DNA from: Janthinobacterium fluminis
Lineage (GTDB): Bacteria; Pseudomonadota; Gammaproteobacteria; Burkholderiales; Burkholderiaceae_D
Length of the DNA: 54,707 nucleotides
Direction of reading: 5' to 3'
NCBI RefSeq assembly: GCF_028595325.1
Contig: NZ_JAQQXR010000018.1
Span: forward strand, 1-54,707
Below are positions 15,903 through 24,308 of the stretch, one piece after another. Position numbers and translations under genes: made by a program. The first letter of the stretch is position 1. Each line of letters begins with the position of its first letter. The notes beneath the pieces are model-generated. The model searched no databases. It saw only the letters and a program-made list of their open reading frames with translations, and had not been told where the DNA came from.

Positions 15903-17954
15903 TCAGGCGGGCGGCGCCTGCTCGGCCGCGCGGTCCGCGAAGAAGGCGACGACGTCGGCCGCCTCGCGCGTGCGCTTGAACGGCGGCAGGCTTTGCCAGA
16001 TGCGCTTGCCGTAGGGTTTGGAGATCAGCCGCGGGTCGCAGATCATCAGCACGCCGCGGTCGCCCTCGTCGCGGATCAGCCGCCCCGCGCCCTGCTTCAG
16101 GTTGATGATGGCTTCCGGCAGCGAGTGGTGCATGAAGCCGTTCTTGCCCTGCTTTTCCATCACCTCGATGCGCGCGGCCAGCACCGGGTCGTCCGGCGGC
16201 GCGAACGGCAGTTTGTCGATGATGACCAGCGACAGCGCGTCGCCGCGCACGTCGACGCCCTCCCAGAAGCTCTGGCTGCCGATCAGCACGCCGTTGCCGG
16301 CCGCGCGGAACTGGTCCAGCAATTCGGTGCGGCCGCGGTCGCCCTGGACGAACAGGGGGAAGGCCAGGCCGCGCGCGGCGAACTCCTCGCGCAGCCGCTC
16401 GGCCGCCCGCTTGACGGCGCGCAGCGTCGTGCACAGCAGGAAGGTGCGCCCGCCGGCCGCCTCGATGATGGGCAGCGCGCAGTCGAGCACGGCGTCGGTG
16501 TAGCCGAGCGCGTTCGGCTGCGGCAGGTTCTGCGGCACGTACAGCAAGCCCTGGTTGCCGTAGTCGAAGGGGCTGGGCCAGGACTGGGCCGGCTCGCCGG
16601 CCAGGCCCATCTGCTCGGAGAAGTGCTTGAAGTCGTTCTTCACGGCCAGCGTCGCCGACGTGAAGATCCAGCTGCGCGGCACGCCCTCGCGCTGGTTGTT
16701 GAAGATGGGCGCGATCGACAGCGGCGTCTGGTGCAACTGCAGCGAGCTGGAAAACGCCTCGACCCAGAACACGGCTTCCTCGCCGGCGGCGACCTTGGCC
16801 TTCGGGTCGAACTTCCAGGCGGCCAGCTGCTGGGCCAGTTCGACGCCGCGGCTGCGGCACTGCTCCAGCGTCTCGGCCCGTTCGGCCTGGGTTTCCAGCA
16901 CGGCCAGCATGCCGTCGAGCTCGTCCTTGAGCGTGGCCAGCGCCGGGAAGAAGTCGGAGGACGGCGCGATCTGCGCCATCGACAGGCGCACGATGTCTTG
17001 CGGGAAGGTCAGGCGCAGGTCGCGCGCCGCCTTCTCCACCACGGTGACGGTCTTCGCCCAGTCGACGCCGCGGGCGTGGGCCAGGCCCTCGGCCAGCACG
17101 TCGCGGCACAGTTCCAGCACCTGCGAGGTCGACACGGTGCTGCCGAAGAACAGCGTGGCCGTGTCGGGCAACTGGTGGGCCTCGTCGAAGATGATGGTGT
17201 TGGCCGACGGCAGCAGCTCGGCCACGCCCGTGTCCTTCAGCGCCACGTCGGCGAAGAACAGGTGGTGGTTGACGACGACGACGTCGGCCTGCTGGGCCTC
17301 CTTGCGGGCCTTCATGACGAAGCAATCCTGGTAGTACTGGCACTCGGCGCCCATGCAGGTGTCGCGCGTCGACGTCACCAGATTCCAGATCAGCGCGTTT
17401 TCCGGCACCTTGGCCAGCTCCGCCTTGTCGCCCGAGCTGCTCATCTTGATGAAACGGGAGATTTCGCGCAGGTGGCCGACATCGTCGCGCGAGGTCATGC
17501 GGCCGTTCTGCAGCGTGCGTTCGAGGTGGTAGTGGCAGACGTAGTTCGAGCGGCCCTTCAGCAGCGCCACCGAGACGGGCGCCTGCAGCGCCGCGCGCAC
17601 GGTGGGTATGTCGCGCAGGAACAGCTGGTCCTGCAAGTTCTTCGTGCCGGTGGAGACGATGGTCTTGCCGCCCCACAGCAGCGCCGGCACCAGGTAGGCA
17701 AAGGTCTTGCCCGTGCCCGTGCCGGCCTCGGCGATGAGCGTCGTCTGGCCGTCGATGGCCGTGGCGATCGCCTTCGCCATCTCGGTTTGCGAGCGGCGCG
17801 GACGGTAGCTGCCGACGGCCGGGCTGAGCGGGCCGCCGGCGCCGAACAGGCGGTCGATGTCGGCGTCGTGCTTGCCGGGGACGGCGGCGGGAGCGGAGTC
17901 GGGCGCGGCAGCCGCGCCGGCCGCGCCGGTGGGCAAGGATAATTGTTGGGTCAA
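15903..17954 (-). CDS. ATP-dependent DNA helicase, DinG/YoaA (XPD) family
   Basis: The 683-residue superfamily-2 iron-sulfur helicase has the Walker A AEAGTGTGKTFAYL, the FeS cysteines (YVCHYH, then CMGAECQYYQDC), NHHLFFADV, and the DEAH box in IIFDEAHQLPD. Late motifs are WEGVDVRGDALSLVII and QGAGRLIRDEGDRG. These mark the DinG/YoaA group that unwinds R-loops or repairs stalled forks. Length is closer to YoaA (636) than to E. coli DinG (716), so I leave the symbol empty. The start is TTG at 17954 with only a weak AAAG ribosome site; a later start before the Walker motif is possible. The long palindrome at 15827-15889 follows the stop. Confidence 0.9.
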   Translation of the reverse strand: MTQQLSLPTGAAGAAAAPDSAPAAVPGKHDADIDRLFGAGGPLSPAVGSYRPRRSQTEMAKAIATAIDGQTTLIAEAGTGTGKTFAYLVPALLWGGKTIVSTGTKNLQDQLFLRDIPTVRAALQAPVSVALLKGRSNYVCHYHLERTLQNGRMTSRDDVGHLREISRFIKMSSSGDKAELAKVPENALIWNLVTSTRDTCMGAECQYYQDCFVMKARKEAQQADVVVVNHHLFFADVALKDTGVAELLPSANTIIFDEAHQLPDTATLFFGSTVSTSQVLELCRDVLAEGLAHARGVDWAKTVTVVEKAARDLRLTFPQDIVRLSMAQIAPSSDFFPALATLKDELDGMLAVLETQAERAETLEQCRSRGVELAQQLAAWKFDPKAKVAAGEEAVFWVEAFSSSLQLHQTPLSIAPIFNNQREGVPRSWIFTSATLAVKNDFKHFSEQMGLAGEPAQSWPSPFDYGNQGLLYVPQNLPQPNALGYTDAVLDCALPIIEAAGGRTFLLCTTLRAVKRAAERLREEFAARGLAFPLFVQGDRGRTELLDQFRAAGNGVLIGSQSFWEGVDVRGDALSLVIIDKLPFAPPDDPVLAARIEVMEKQGKNGFMHHSLPEAIINLKQGAGRLIRDEGDRGVLMICDPRLISKPYGKRIWQSLPPFKRTREAADVVAFFADRAAEQAPPA

Positions 17955-17993
17955 AATAAACTTTGGTGGGGCTGGGACGCTACTGGCGCCCGG

Positions 17994-18194
17994 TCAGGCT
18001 GGGACATCGGGCACTAATTGCATTTTCAACAGCGTGATGTAATCCTTCAACTGCAATTTGCGCTTTTTCAGGCGGCGCAGCTGCAATTCGTCGTGGTGGC
18101 CGTCGAGTATCAGCAATTCGATCACGGCGTCGAGGTCGCGATGTTCGACATCGAGTTCCACCAGGCGCCGCTGTATTTCCTGTGTATCGGTCAT
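17994..18194 (-). CDS. DUF465 (YdcH-family) small protein
   Basis: The 66-codon frame from the ATG at 18194 encodes a short two-helix protein of the DUF465/YdcH type: EIQRRLVELDVEHRDLDAVI, then LRRLKKRKLQLKDYI. The heptad-like spacing of Leu and charged residues suggests a helical hairpin. The function of the family is unknown. The frame stays open upstream to 18281 but the extra residues do not belong to the family. It lies 39 bases upstream of the helicase gene on the same strand and diverges from the PP2C gene. Confidence 0.8.
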   Translation of the reverse strand: MTDTQEIQRRLVELDVEHRDLDAVIELLILDGHHDELQLRRLKKRKLQLKDYITLLKMQLVPDVPA

Positions 18195-18405
18195 GTGTCG
18201 CATTCTTTGCGGTTGAGACAAATCGTTACGGAAGGTGGATGGCGACGCCGGTGTTGCCAGTACGTTTCGTCCCATCAACAACCTTTGCTTGCAACAAAAC
18301 TGCTTACAGGTGCATAGTTTAATCTACAGTGACGCCGCCGCCAACCTGCATTCGCAAGGCGCGGGCGGGCGCCGGCCATTCGCTGCATTCCGGGAGGCGG
18401 GTTTC

Positions 18406-19167
18406 ATGAGCGCATACACGATCGCGGCCGGCACCGCCCAGCACATCGGCGGCCGGCCCAGCCAGAACGACCGCGCCGCGCTGTACGCCGGCGCGCGCGC
18501 CCCCGGCCACATGCTGGCGGTGCTGGCCGACGGCATCCGCGGCGGCGCCGTCGCGGCCGAGCAGGTGTTGCATACCAGCAAACAATTATTCGACGATTTC
18601 GCCGCCGTCGACGCCGCCAGCCCGCAGCGCCTGGCCGGCCTGCTGCACGCCATCGTCCACGAGGCGCACACGGTCGTCAGCATGAACCCGCTGGCGGCCG
18701 GGGCGCAGTGCACGCTGGCGCTGCTGCTGCTGACGCCGCACGGCCAGGCCGTCTGGGCCCACGTCGGCGACGCCCGCGTCTACCGCTTCGCCGGCGCCGC
18801 CTGCGCGTTTCGCAGCAACGACGCCGCGTATGTCGAGCATCTGGTGCGCGACGACGGCCTGGCGCCGGAGGCGGCGCGGCGCCACCGCAGCTCCGCGCTG
18901 CTGGGCAACGCCCTGGGCAAGGATTTCAAGGAGCCCTTCGTCACCATCGGCAGCCACGCGGGGCTGGGCGCCGGCGACGCCTTCATGCTGTGTTCGGATG
19001 GTTTGTGGCAGTATTTCAGCGACGCCGAACTGGCCGCCGTGGTCGCCAAGGAGAGGCCGCGCCAGGCCGGCGAGCGGCTGATCGGCAAGGCGCTGGAGCG
19101 CGCCAAGGGCAAGGGCGACAACTGCACGATGGCGATAGTCAAGCTGGTGGCGCGCGCCCATGCCTAA
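18406..19167 (+). CDS. PP2C-family Ser/Thr protein phosphatase
   Basis: The 253-residue protein has the metal-dependent phosphatase motifs SQNDRAAL, VLADGIRGG, WAHVGDARVYR, LCSDGLWQY and KGDNCTMAIV, in the correct order. The Asp residues of ADG, SDG and GDN are the expected metal ligands. It is a soluble single-domain form like Stp/PrpC, lacking a membrane segment. No partner kinase gene is nearby. The ATG at 18406 has GGGAGG 5-7 bases upstream. The frame is open 57 codons earlier, but that part lacks family similarity. Possible roles include regulation of a type VI system or of a kinase encoded elsewhere. Confidence 0.88.
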   Translation: MSAYTIAAGTAQHIGGRPSQNDRAALYAGARAPGHMLAVLADGIRGGAVAAEQVLHTSKQLFDDFAAVDAASPQRLAGLLHAIVHEAHTVVSMNPLAAGAQCTLALLLLTPHGQAVWAHVGDARVYRFAGAACAFRSNDAAYVEHLVRDDGLAPEAARRHRSSALLGNALGKDFKEPFVTIGSHAGLGAGDAFMLCSDGLWQYFSDAELAAVVAKERPRQAGERLIGKALERAKGKGDNCTMAIVKLVARAHA

Positions 19168-19199
19168 CACACGCCCGGCGAAGCGGCATCGGCCGCTGC

Positions 19200-19874
19200 C
19201 TACTTCTTGTTCGCCGCGGCCTCGGCGGCCGCCTTGCTGCGCGCCTTTTCCTCTTTTTCGGCCAGTTTCGCGGCGACCTGGCGCTGGCGCTCGGCGGCCT
19301 CGCGCTGCTTGGCTTCGAACGCCGCCACATTGGCCGCCCGCATACCCGCCTCGGCGGCGTCGCGCGCCGCCTGCTTCTGCACCTTCTGGTCGTACTCGGC
19401 CTGGCGTTCGGCCAGGCTCTTGCCGGCCTGCGGCGCGGCCGGCTCGGCCGGCACCGGCAGGCGCTTCGGCGGCGCCGCGTCGCGCACGGCGGCGTCGTCG
19501 CGGGCCGCCTGCTGCGACTCGGCCAGGGCCTTGTCGCGCCGCGCCACCGACTCGGCCCGCTTGAAGTGGCTGGCCTCGGCTTCGACGGCGCGCAATTGCG
19601 CCAGCGCGGCGCGGCGCGCCTCCTTGGCCTTGTCGAGGCAGCGGTTGACGAAGAACTTGCCGTAGCACACCTGCTCGCGCTGGGCGAAGGTCGCCTCGAC
19701 GGCGGCGCGGTTCTTGGCCACCTCTTCCAGCGTGGCGTCGGCCTGCTCCACCGAATGGCTGGGCGGCACGATGGGCGCGCCCACCACGCCCTGGCCGATG
19801 TCCTGCGCCTGCGCGGCCAGCGCGCCCGCGGCCAGCGCCAGTACCAGCGCCGCCTCCCTGATATATATAGCCAT
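19200..19874 (-). CDS. Exported coiled-coil protein of unknown function
   Basis: The 224-residue protein has a cleavable signal peptide (AALVLALAAGALAAQAQ). One small segment with two cysteines follows (VCYGKFFVNRCLDKAKEARR), which could form a disulfide. The rest is a long Ala/Lys/Glu/Gln-rich helical region likely to be coiled coil (residues about 75-224), broken by a Pro-rich patch near 140-150. I do not recognise a named family. Of two ATGs the second (19874) is used because the AAGGAAAG site at 19883-19890 is 8 bases from it and only 2 from the first. It converges with the PP2C gene and lies downstream of zapE. Confidence 0.7.
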   Translation of the reverse strand: MAIYIREAALVLALAAGALAAQAQDIGQGVVGAPIVPPSHSVEQADATLEEVAKNRAAVEATFAQREQVCYGKFFVNRCLDKAKEARRAALAQLRAVEAEASHFKRAESVARRDKALAESQQAARDDAAVRDAAPPKRLPVPAEPAAPQAGKSLAERQAEYDQKVQKQAARDAAEAGMRAANVAAFEAKQREAAERQRQVAAKLAEKEEKARSKAAAEAAANKK

Positions 19875-19897
19875 TGTCATTGCTTTCCTTGTCTGCG

Positions 19898-20995
19898 TCA
19901 GGCGAGCGCGTCGGCGGCGCCGCGCTGCTCTTTTTCCATGTACTCGCGCGACTGCATCTCGACGATGCGCGAGACCGTGCGGTGAAACTCGTTGGCCAGC
20001 ATGCCGTTCGTATACAGCAGCTCCGGCGCCACCTCGGCCGACATCAGCAGCTTGACCTTCTGGTCATAGAAGACGTCGATGAGCCAGGTGAAGCGGCGCG
20101 CCTCGGACGACATCCCGGCCGACATGGCCGGTATCGAGGACAGTATCACGGTATGGAAACGGCTGGCGATTTCAAGGTAATCGTTCTGCGAGCGCGGGCC
20201 GCCGCACAGCGTGGCGAAGTCGAACCAGATCAGGCCGCCGACGCGGCGCAGGCAGGCGATTTCGCGGCTCTCGATCCGCACGTGCGGGTCTTCGTCGGCC
20301 GTCTCGGCGACGCTGGCGTAGGCGTGGCGCAGCGCCGCGTCGGCCGTCGCGCCCAGCGGCGTGTAATACGATTCGACCTGCTCCAGCGCCCGGCCGCGGT
20401 AGTCGACGCCGGCGTCGACGTTGATGACGTCGAGCTTGGCCTTGAGCAGCGCGATGGTCGGCAGCATGCGGTCGCGGTGCAGCCCGTTCGGGTACAGCAG
20501 GTCGGGGTCGTAGTTCGACGTCATGATGAAGGACACGCCGTTCTCGAACAGGGCCGTCAGCAGGTTGTACAGGATCATCGCGTCGGCGATGTCGGAGACG
20601 TGGAATTCGTCGAAGCAGATCAGCCGGTACTTCTTGGCGATGCGGCGCGCCACCTCGTCGAGGGGGTTGGCGACACCTTTGAGCTCGTCGAGCTGGCGGT
20701 GCACGCTGCGCATGAATTCGTGGAAGTGCAGGCGCGTCTTGCGCACCAGCGGCACGACCGAGTAAAAACTGTCCATCAGGAAGGACTTGCCGCGCCCCAC
20801 CCCGCCCCACATATAGACGCCGCGCGGCACCTCGGGACGGTTGATCAGGCGCTTGAAGCTGTTCGAGCGTTGCGCCTTGAAACCGACCCATTCCTCATAG
20901 GCGCACTGCAGGCGGTCGACGGCGCGGCGCTGCGCCGGGTCGGCCTTGAAATCGCGTTGCAGCAACGCGCTCTGGTAAAACTCTTCAACGTTCAT
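19898..20995 (-). CDS. zapE: Cell division protein ZapE (AFG1-like ATPase)
   Basis: The 365-residue P-loop ATPase has Walker A in WGGVGRGKSFLMD, Walker B in RLICFDEFHVSDIADAM, and sensor-1 TSNYDPDLLYPNGLHRDRMLP. These match ZapE/AFG1. ZapE interacts with FtsZ at late division stages and under low oxygen; mitochondrial AFG1 acts in respiratory complex turnover. The start is the ATG at 20995 (MNVEEFYQ). An upstream TTG at 21031 would add 12 residues but is less likely. It follows lpdA by 66 bases on the same strand, so it may be read from the odh operon, an arrangement common in Betaproteobacteria. Confidence 0.93.
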   Translation of the reverse strand: MNVEEFYQSALLQRDFKADPAQRRAVDRLQCAYEEWVGFKAQRSNSFKRLINRPEVPRGVYMWGGVGRGKSFLMDSFYSVVPLVRKTRLHFHEFMRSVHRQLDELKGVANPLDEVARRIAKKYRLICFDEFHVSDIADAMILYNLLTALFENGVSFIMTSNYDPDLLYPNGLHRDRMLPTIALLKAKLDVINVDAGVDYRGRALEQVESYYTPLGATADAALRHAYASVAETADEDPHVRIESREIACLRRVGGLIWFDFATLCGGPRSQNDYLEIASRFHTVILSSIPAMSAGMSSEARRFTWLIDVFYDQKVKLLMSAEVAPELLYTNGMLANEFHRTVSRIVEMQSREYMEKEQRGAADALA

Positions 20996-21061
20996 GGGGT
21001 TCGATTCGACGTGCTGCGGCCGCGCCGGCAACAGTTTGCCGGCGCGGCCGATGGGACAGTC

Positions 21062-22498
21062 TTAGAAGTTCAAGGTGCGCTTGTCAATGGCCAGCGCGGC
21101 TTCCTTGGTGGCTTCGGACAGGGATGGGTGGGCGTGGCAGATGCGCGCGATGTCTTCCGCGGACGCCTTGAACTCCATCGCCACGACGGCTTCGGAGATC
21201 AGCTCGGAGGCCATCGGGCCGACGATGTGCACGCCGAGGATTTCGTCGCTGACGGCGTCGGCGAGGAACTTGACCATGCCCGAGGTGTCGCCCAGCGCGC
21301 GCGCGCGGCCGTTCGCCAGGAAGGGGAAGGTGCCGGCCTTGTAGGCGACGCCGGCCGCTTTGAGCTGCTGCTCGGTCTGGCCGACCCAGGCGATTTCCGG
21401 CGAGGTGTAGATCACCCAGGGGATGGTGTTGAAGTTGGTGTGGCCGTGCTGGCCGGCGATACGCTCGGCCACCGCGACGCCCTCTTCTTCCGCCTTGTGC
21501 GCCAGCATCGGGCCGCGCACGACGTCGCCCACCGCCCACACGTTCGGCAGGTTGGTCTTGCAGTCGCCGTCGACGGCGATGAAGCCGCGCTCGTCGAGTT
21601 GCAGGCCGGCCTTGTCGGCGCCCAGGCCGTTGGTGTTCGGCGTGCGGCCGATCGAGATGATCAGCTTGTCGAACACGGCCTTCTGCGCCTCGCCCTTGGC
21701 GTCGGCGTACTCGACGGTGACGTCGTTCTTGCCGGCCGTGATGGCGCCGATCTTGCAGCCCAGGCTGATCGACAGGCCCTGCTTGGCGAACAGCTTGCCC
21801 GCTTCCTTGGCGATCTGCTCGTCAACGGCGCCCAGCAGCACCGGCAAGCCTTCCAGCACCGTCACCTGGGCGCCGAGGCGGCGCCAGACGCTGCCCATTT
21901 CCAGGCCGATCACGCCGGCGCCGATCACGCCCAGCTTGGCCGGCACGGCGTCGATGGCCAGCGCGCCCGTGTTCGACAGGATCAGTTTTTCGTCGAACGG
22001 CGCGCCCGGCAGTTCGCGCGGGTTCGAGCCGGTGGCGACGATCACGTGCTTGGCGCTGACGGTTTCGTTGGCTGCGCCGGTGATGGCCAGTTGGTAGCCT
22101 TCAGCGGTGGCGGCGCCGGCGAACGCGGCGCGGCCGTGGAAGAAGGTGACCTTGTTCTTCTTGAACAGGTACAGGATGCCGTCGTTGTTTTGCTTGACGA
22201 CGGTGTCCTTGCGCTTGAGCATCTGGCCCAGGTTCAGCTTCAGGCCGGCGACGTCGATGCCGTGCTCGGCGAAACTGTGGCCGGCGTGCTCGAAATGCTC
22301 GGACGATTGCAGCAGCGCCTTCGACGGGATGCAGCCGACGTTGGTGCAGGTGCCGCCCGGTGCCGGGCCGCCTTTGGCGTTGACCGCCTCGTCGACGCAG
22401 GCCACGGAGAAGCCCAGTTGCGCGGCGCGGATCGCGGCGATGTAGCCGCCGGGGCCGGCGCCGATGACGACGACGTCGAATTGTTTGCTTGTACTCAT
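21062..22498 (-). CDS. lpdA: Dihydrolipoyl dehydrogenase (E3 of 2-oxoglutarate dehydrogenase)
   Basis: The 478-residue flavoprotein reoxidises dihydrolipoyl groups with NAD. It has the N-terminal FAD motif VVIGAGPGGYIAAIRA, the redox disulfide in GGTCTNVGCIPSKALL, the NAD-binding GAGVIGLEMGSVW, the second FAD motif WAVGDVV, and the C-terminal dimer histidine in CHAHPSLSEATKEA. Length and order are normal. It closes the odhA-odhB-lpdA set, but a PspC-domain gene intervenes between odhB and lpdA. It lies only 3 bases after that small gene, so the two are translated from the same message. Confidence 0.96.
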   Translation of the reverse strand: MSTSKQFDVVVIGAGPGGYIAAIRAAQLGFSVACVDEAVNAKGGPAPGGTCTNVGCIPSKALLQSSEHFEHAGHSFAEHGIDVAGLKLNLGQMLKRKDTVVKQNNDGILYLFKKNKVTFFHGRAAFAGAATAEGYQLAITGAANETVSAKHVIVATGSNPRELPGAPFDEKLILSNTGALAIDAVPAKLGVIGAGVIGLEMGSVWRRLGAQVTVLEGLPVLLGAVDEQIAKEAGKLFAKQGLSISLGCKIGAITAGKNDVTVEYADAKGEAQKAVFDKLIISIGRTPNTNGLGADKAGLQLDERGFIAVDGDCKTNLPNVWAVGDVVRGPMLAHKAEEEGVAVAERIAGQHGHTNFNTIPWVIYTSPEIAWVGQTEQQLKAAGVAYKAGTFPFLANGRARALGDTSGMVKFLADAVSDEILGVHIVGPMASELISEAVVAMEFKASAEDIARICHAHPSLSEATKEAALAIDKRTLNF

Positions 22499-22501
22499 TA
22501 T

Positions 22502-22879
22502 TTAATTCCCAATCTCATCTTCTGGAACAAAAATCCACAATAAAATATAAATCACCGCGCTGAAGCCGAAGGTCAGCGCGAACAGCGCGAACACCAGGCG
22601 CCAGATCCACGATTCCATCCCGGACACCTGGCCCAGGCCGCCGCAGACGCCGCCCAGCCAGCGGTCGCTGCGCGAGCGCCGCAGGCGGCTGAACTCCTGC
22701 ACCAGGTCCGAGCCGGGGCTGGACGGCGCGCCGCCCGGCTGGCCGTTCGGCTGGCCGCCCGGCTTGTCCAGGTTGACCGAACTGAGTATCTTGGCCTTGG
22801 CTTGCGCAAATTCCGCGTCGCTCAGGGCGCCGGCCTGGTGCAGCTCGTGCAGGCGCTTGATTTCATCCGAAACGTCCAT
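22502..22879 (-). CDS. SHOCT and PspC domain membrane protein inside the odh operon
   Basis: The 125-residue protein has a SHOCT-like short helix at the N-terminus (EIKRLHELHQAGALSDAEFAQAK), a Gly/Pro/Asn linker, and a C-terminal PspC domain (RSDRWLGGVCGGLGQ). The PspC part ends with one or two membrane helices (VFALFALTFGFSAVIYILLW, residues about 98-117). PspC proteins sense or respond to inner-membrane stress. The AAAGGATCTCG site precedes the ATG. It is placed between odhB and lpdA, 132 bases from odhB and 3 from lpdA. A role linking membrane state to the dehydrogenase complex is speculative. Confidence 0.82.
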   Translation of the reverse strand: MDVSDEIKRLHELHQAGALSDAEFAQAKAKILSSVNLDKPGGQPNGQPGGAPSSPGSDLVQEFSRLRRSRSDRWLGGVCGGLGQVSGMESWIWRLVFALFALTFGFSAVIYILLWIFVPEDEIGN

Positions 22880-23011
22880 CGAGATCCTTTAAAAAAATGC
22901 CGCGCCGGGGCCTGGCGCTAAAAAACCAGGGGCGCACAGCCGGGGCCTGCCCCCGGGGGGGCACGGTCCCGGCCATGCGCCGCTGGCGTCAGCGTGGTGA
23001 TCTACCGCTAA

Positions 23012-24250
23012 TTACAGATCCAGCAACAGACGCGCCGGGTCTTCCAGCGCTTCCTTCATCGCTACCAGGCCCAGCACGGCTTCGCGGCCGTCGATGATGC
23101 GGTGGTCGTAGGACATCGCCAGATAGTTCATCGGACGCACCACAACCTGGCCGTTTTCGACGACGGCGCGGTCCTTGGTCGCATGCACGCCCAGGATAGC
23201 CGATTGCGGCGGGTTGATGATCGGGGTCGACAGCATGGAGCCGAAGGTGCCGCCGTTGGAGATCGAGAAGGTGCCGCCGGTCAGGTCGTCCAGCGTCAGC
23301 TTGCCCTCTTTCGCCTTGCTGCCGAATTCGCCGATTTTCTTCTCGATGTCGGCGATCGACAATTGGTCGGCGTTGCGGATGATAGGCACGACCAGGCCGC
23401 GCGGCGAACCGACGGCGATGCCGATGTCGAAGTAGCCGTGGTAGACGATGTCGTTGCCGTCAACGGAGGCGTTGATGATCGGGTATTTTTTCAGCGCGGC
23501 GACGGCGGCCTTGACGAAGAAGGACATGAAGCCCAGCTTGACGCCGTGCTCTTTCTCGAACTTGTCCTTGTACTTGTTGCGCAGGTCGATGACCGGCTGC
23601 ATGTTCACTTCGTTGAAGGTGGTCAGGATGGCGTTGGTCGATTGCGACTGCACCAGGCGCTCGGCGATGCGGGCGCGCAGGCGGCTCATCGGCACGCGCT
23701 CTTCCGGACGGTCGCCCAGGTTGGCGACGGGCGCCGACACTTGCTGCAGGGCGGCCTTGGCGGGCGCGGCGGCCAGCGGCGCGACGACCGGCGGCTTGGC
23801 GGCCACGGCGTTGATGACGTCGCCCTTGGTGACGCGGCCGTCCTTGCCGCTGCCGGCCACTTGCGCGGCGCTCATATTGTTTTCCGACAGCAGCTTGGCC
23901 GCCGCGGGCATCGCCACATCGCCTTTCGAGGCGGCGCCGGCCGGGGCGCTGGCCGCTGCCGTGGCGGCTGGTGCCGCCGACACTTCCATCGGGCTCACTT
24001 TGGCCGCGCCGTCCGTGTCGATGATGGCGATGACTTCGCCGGCGACGACGGTGCTGCCGTCGCCCTTGATGATCTGGGTGATGACGCCGGCGCCGGGCGC
24101 AGGCAGTTCGAGAACAACTTTATCCGTTTCGATGTCGATCAGGTTTTCGTCGCGGGCGACCGCTTCGCCGATTTTTTTATGCCATGTGAGCAGGGTCGCT
24201 TCCGCAACCGACTCCGACAATTGAGGAACCTTGACTTCGATTTGTGCCAT
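23012..24250 (-). CDS. odhB: Dihydrolipoamide succinyltransferase (E2 of 2-oxoglutarate dehydrogenase)
   Basis: The 412-residue E2 has one lipoyl domain (residues 1-77) with the modified lysine in DIETDKVVLELPAP (about 43). An Ala-rich linker, the peripheral-subunit binding domain (AKLLSENNMSAAQVAGSGKDGRV, shown as about 117-147) and the catalytic core follow. The core ends with the active-site SYDHRIIDGREAV. It transfers the succinyl group to CoA. The start has GGAG 7 bases before the ATG. It is 58 bases downstream of odhA on the same strand, so the two are cotranscribed. sucB is the enterobacterial name. Confidence 0.97.
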   Translation of the reverse strand: MAQIEVKVPQLSESVAEATLLTWHKKIGEAVARDENLIDIETDKVVLELPAPGAGVITQIIKGDGSTVVAGEVIAIIDTDGAAKVSPMEVSAAPAATAAASAPAGAASKGDVAMPAAAKLLSENNMSAAQVAGSGKDGRVTKGDVINAVAAKPPVVAPLAAAPAKAALQQVSAPVANLGDRPEERVPMSRLRARIAERLVQSQSTNAILTTFNEVNMQPVIDLRNKYKDKFEKEHGVKLGFMSFFVKAAVAALKKYPIINASVDGNDIVYHGYFDIGIAVGSPRGLVVPIIRNADQLSIADIEKKIGEFGSKAKEGKLTLDDLTGGTFSISNGGTFGSMLSTPIINPPQSAILGVHATKDRAVVENGQVVVRPMNYLAMSYDHRIIDGREAVLGLVAMKEALEDPARLLLDL

Positions 24251-24308
24251 GTAATACTCCGTGTATTTTGTTATTGCGGCGCCGCGCTCCCCGCGCGGCG
24301 CCCTGTGT

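Noticed and set aside
15771..17942. A 723-codon plus-strand open frame opposite the helicase
   Set aside because: The same GC-driven shadow effect; the helicase motifs on the minus strand are decisive.
22880..23011. GC-rich inverted repeats between odhB and the PspC gene as a terminator
   Set aside because: Stems are short and mixed, and the only T-run lies inside a loop; I could not assign a clear terminator, so it is not listed.
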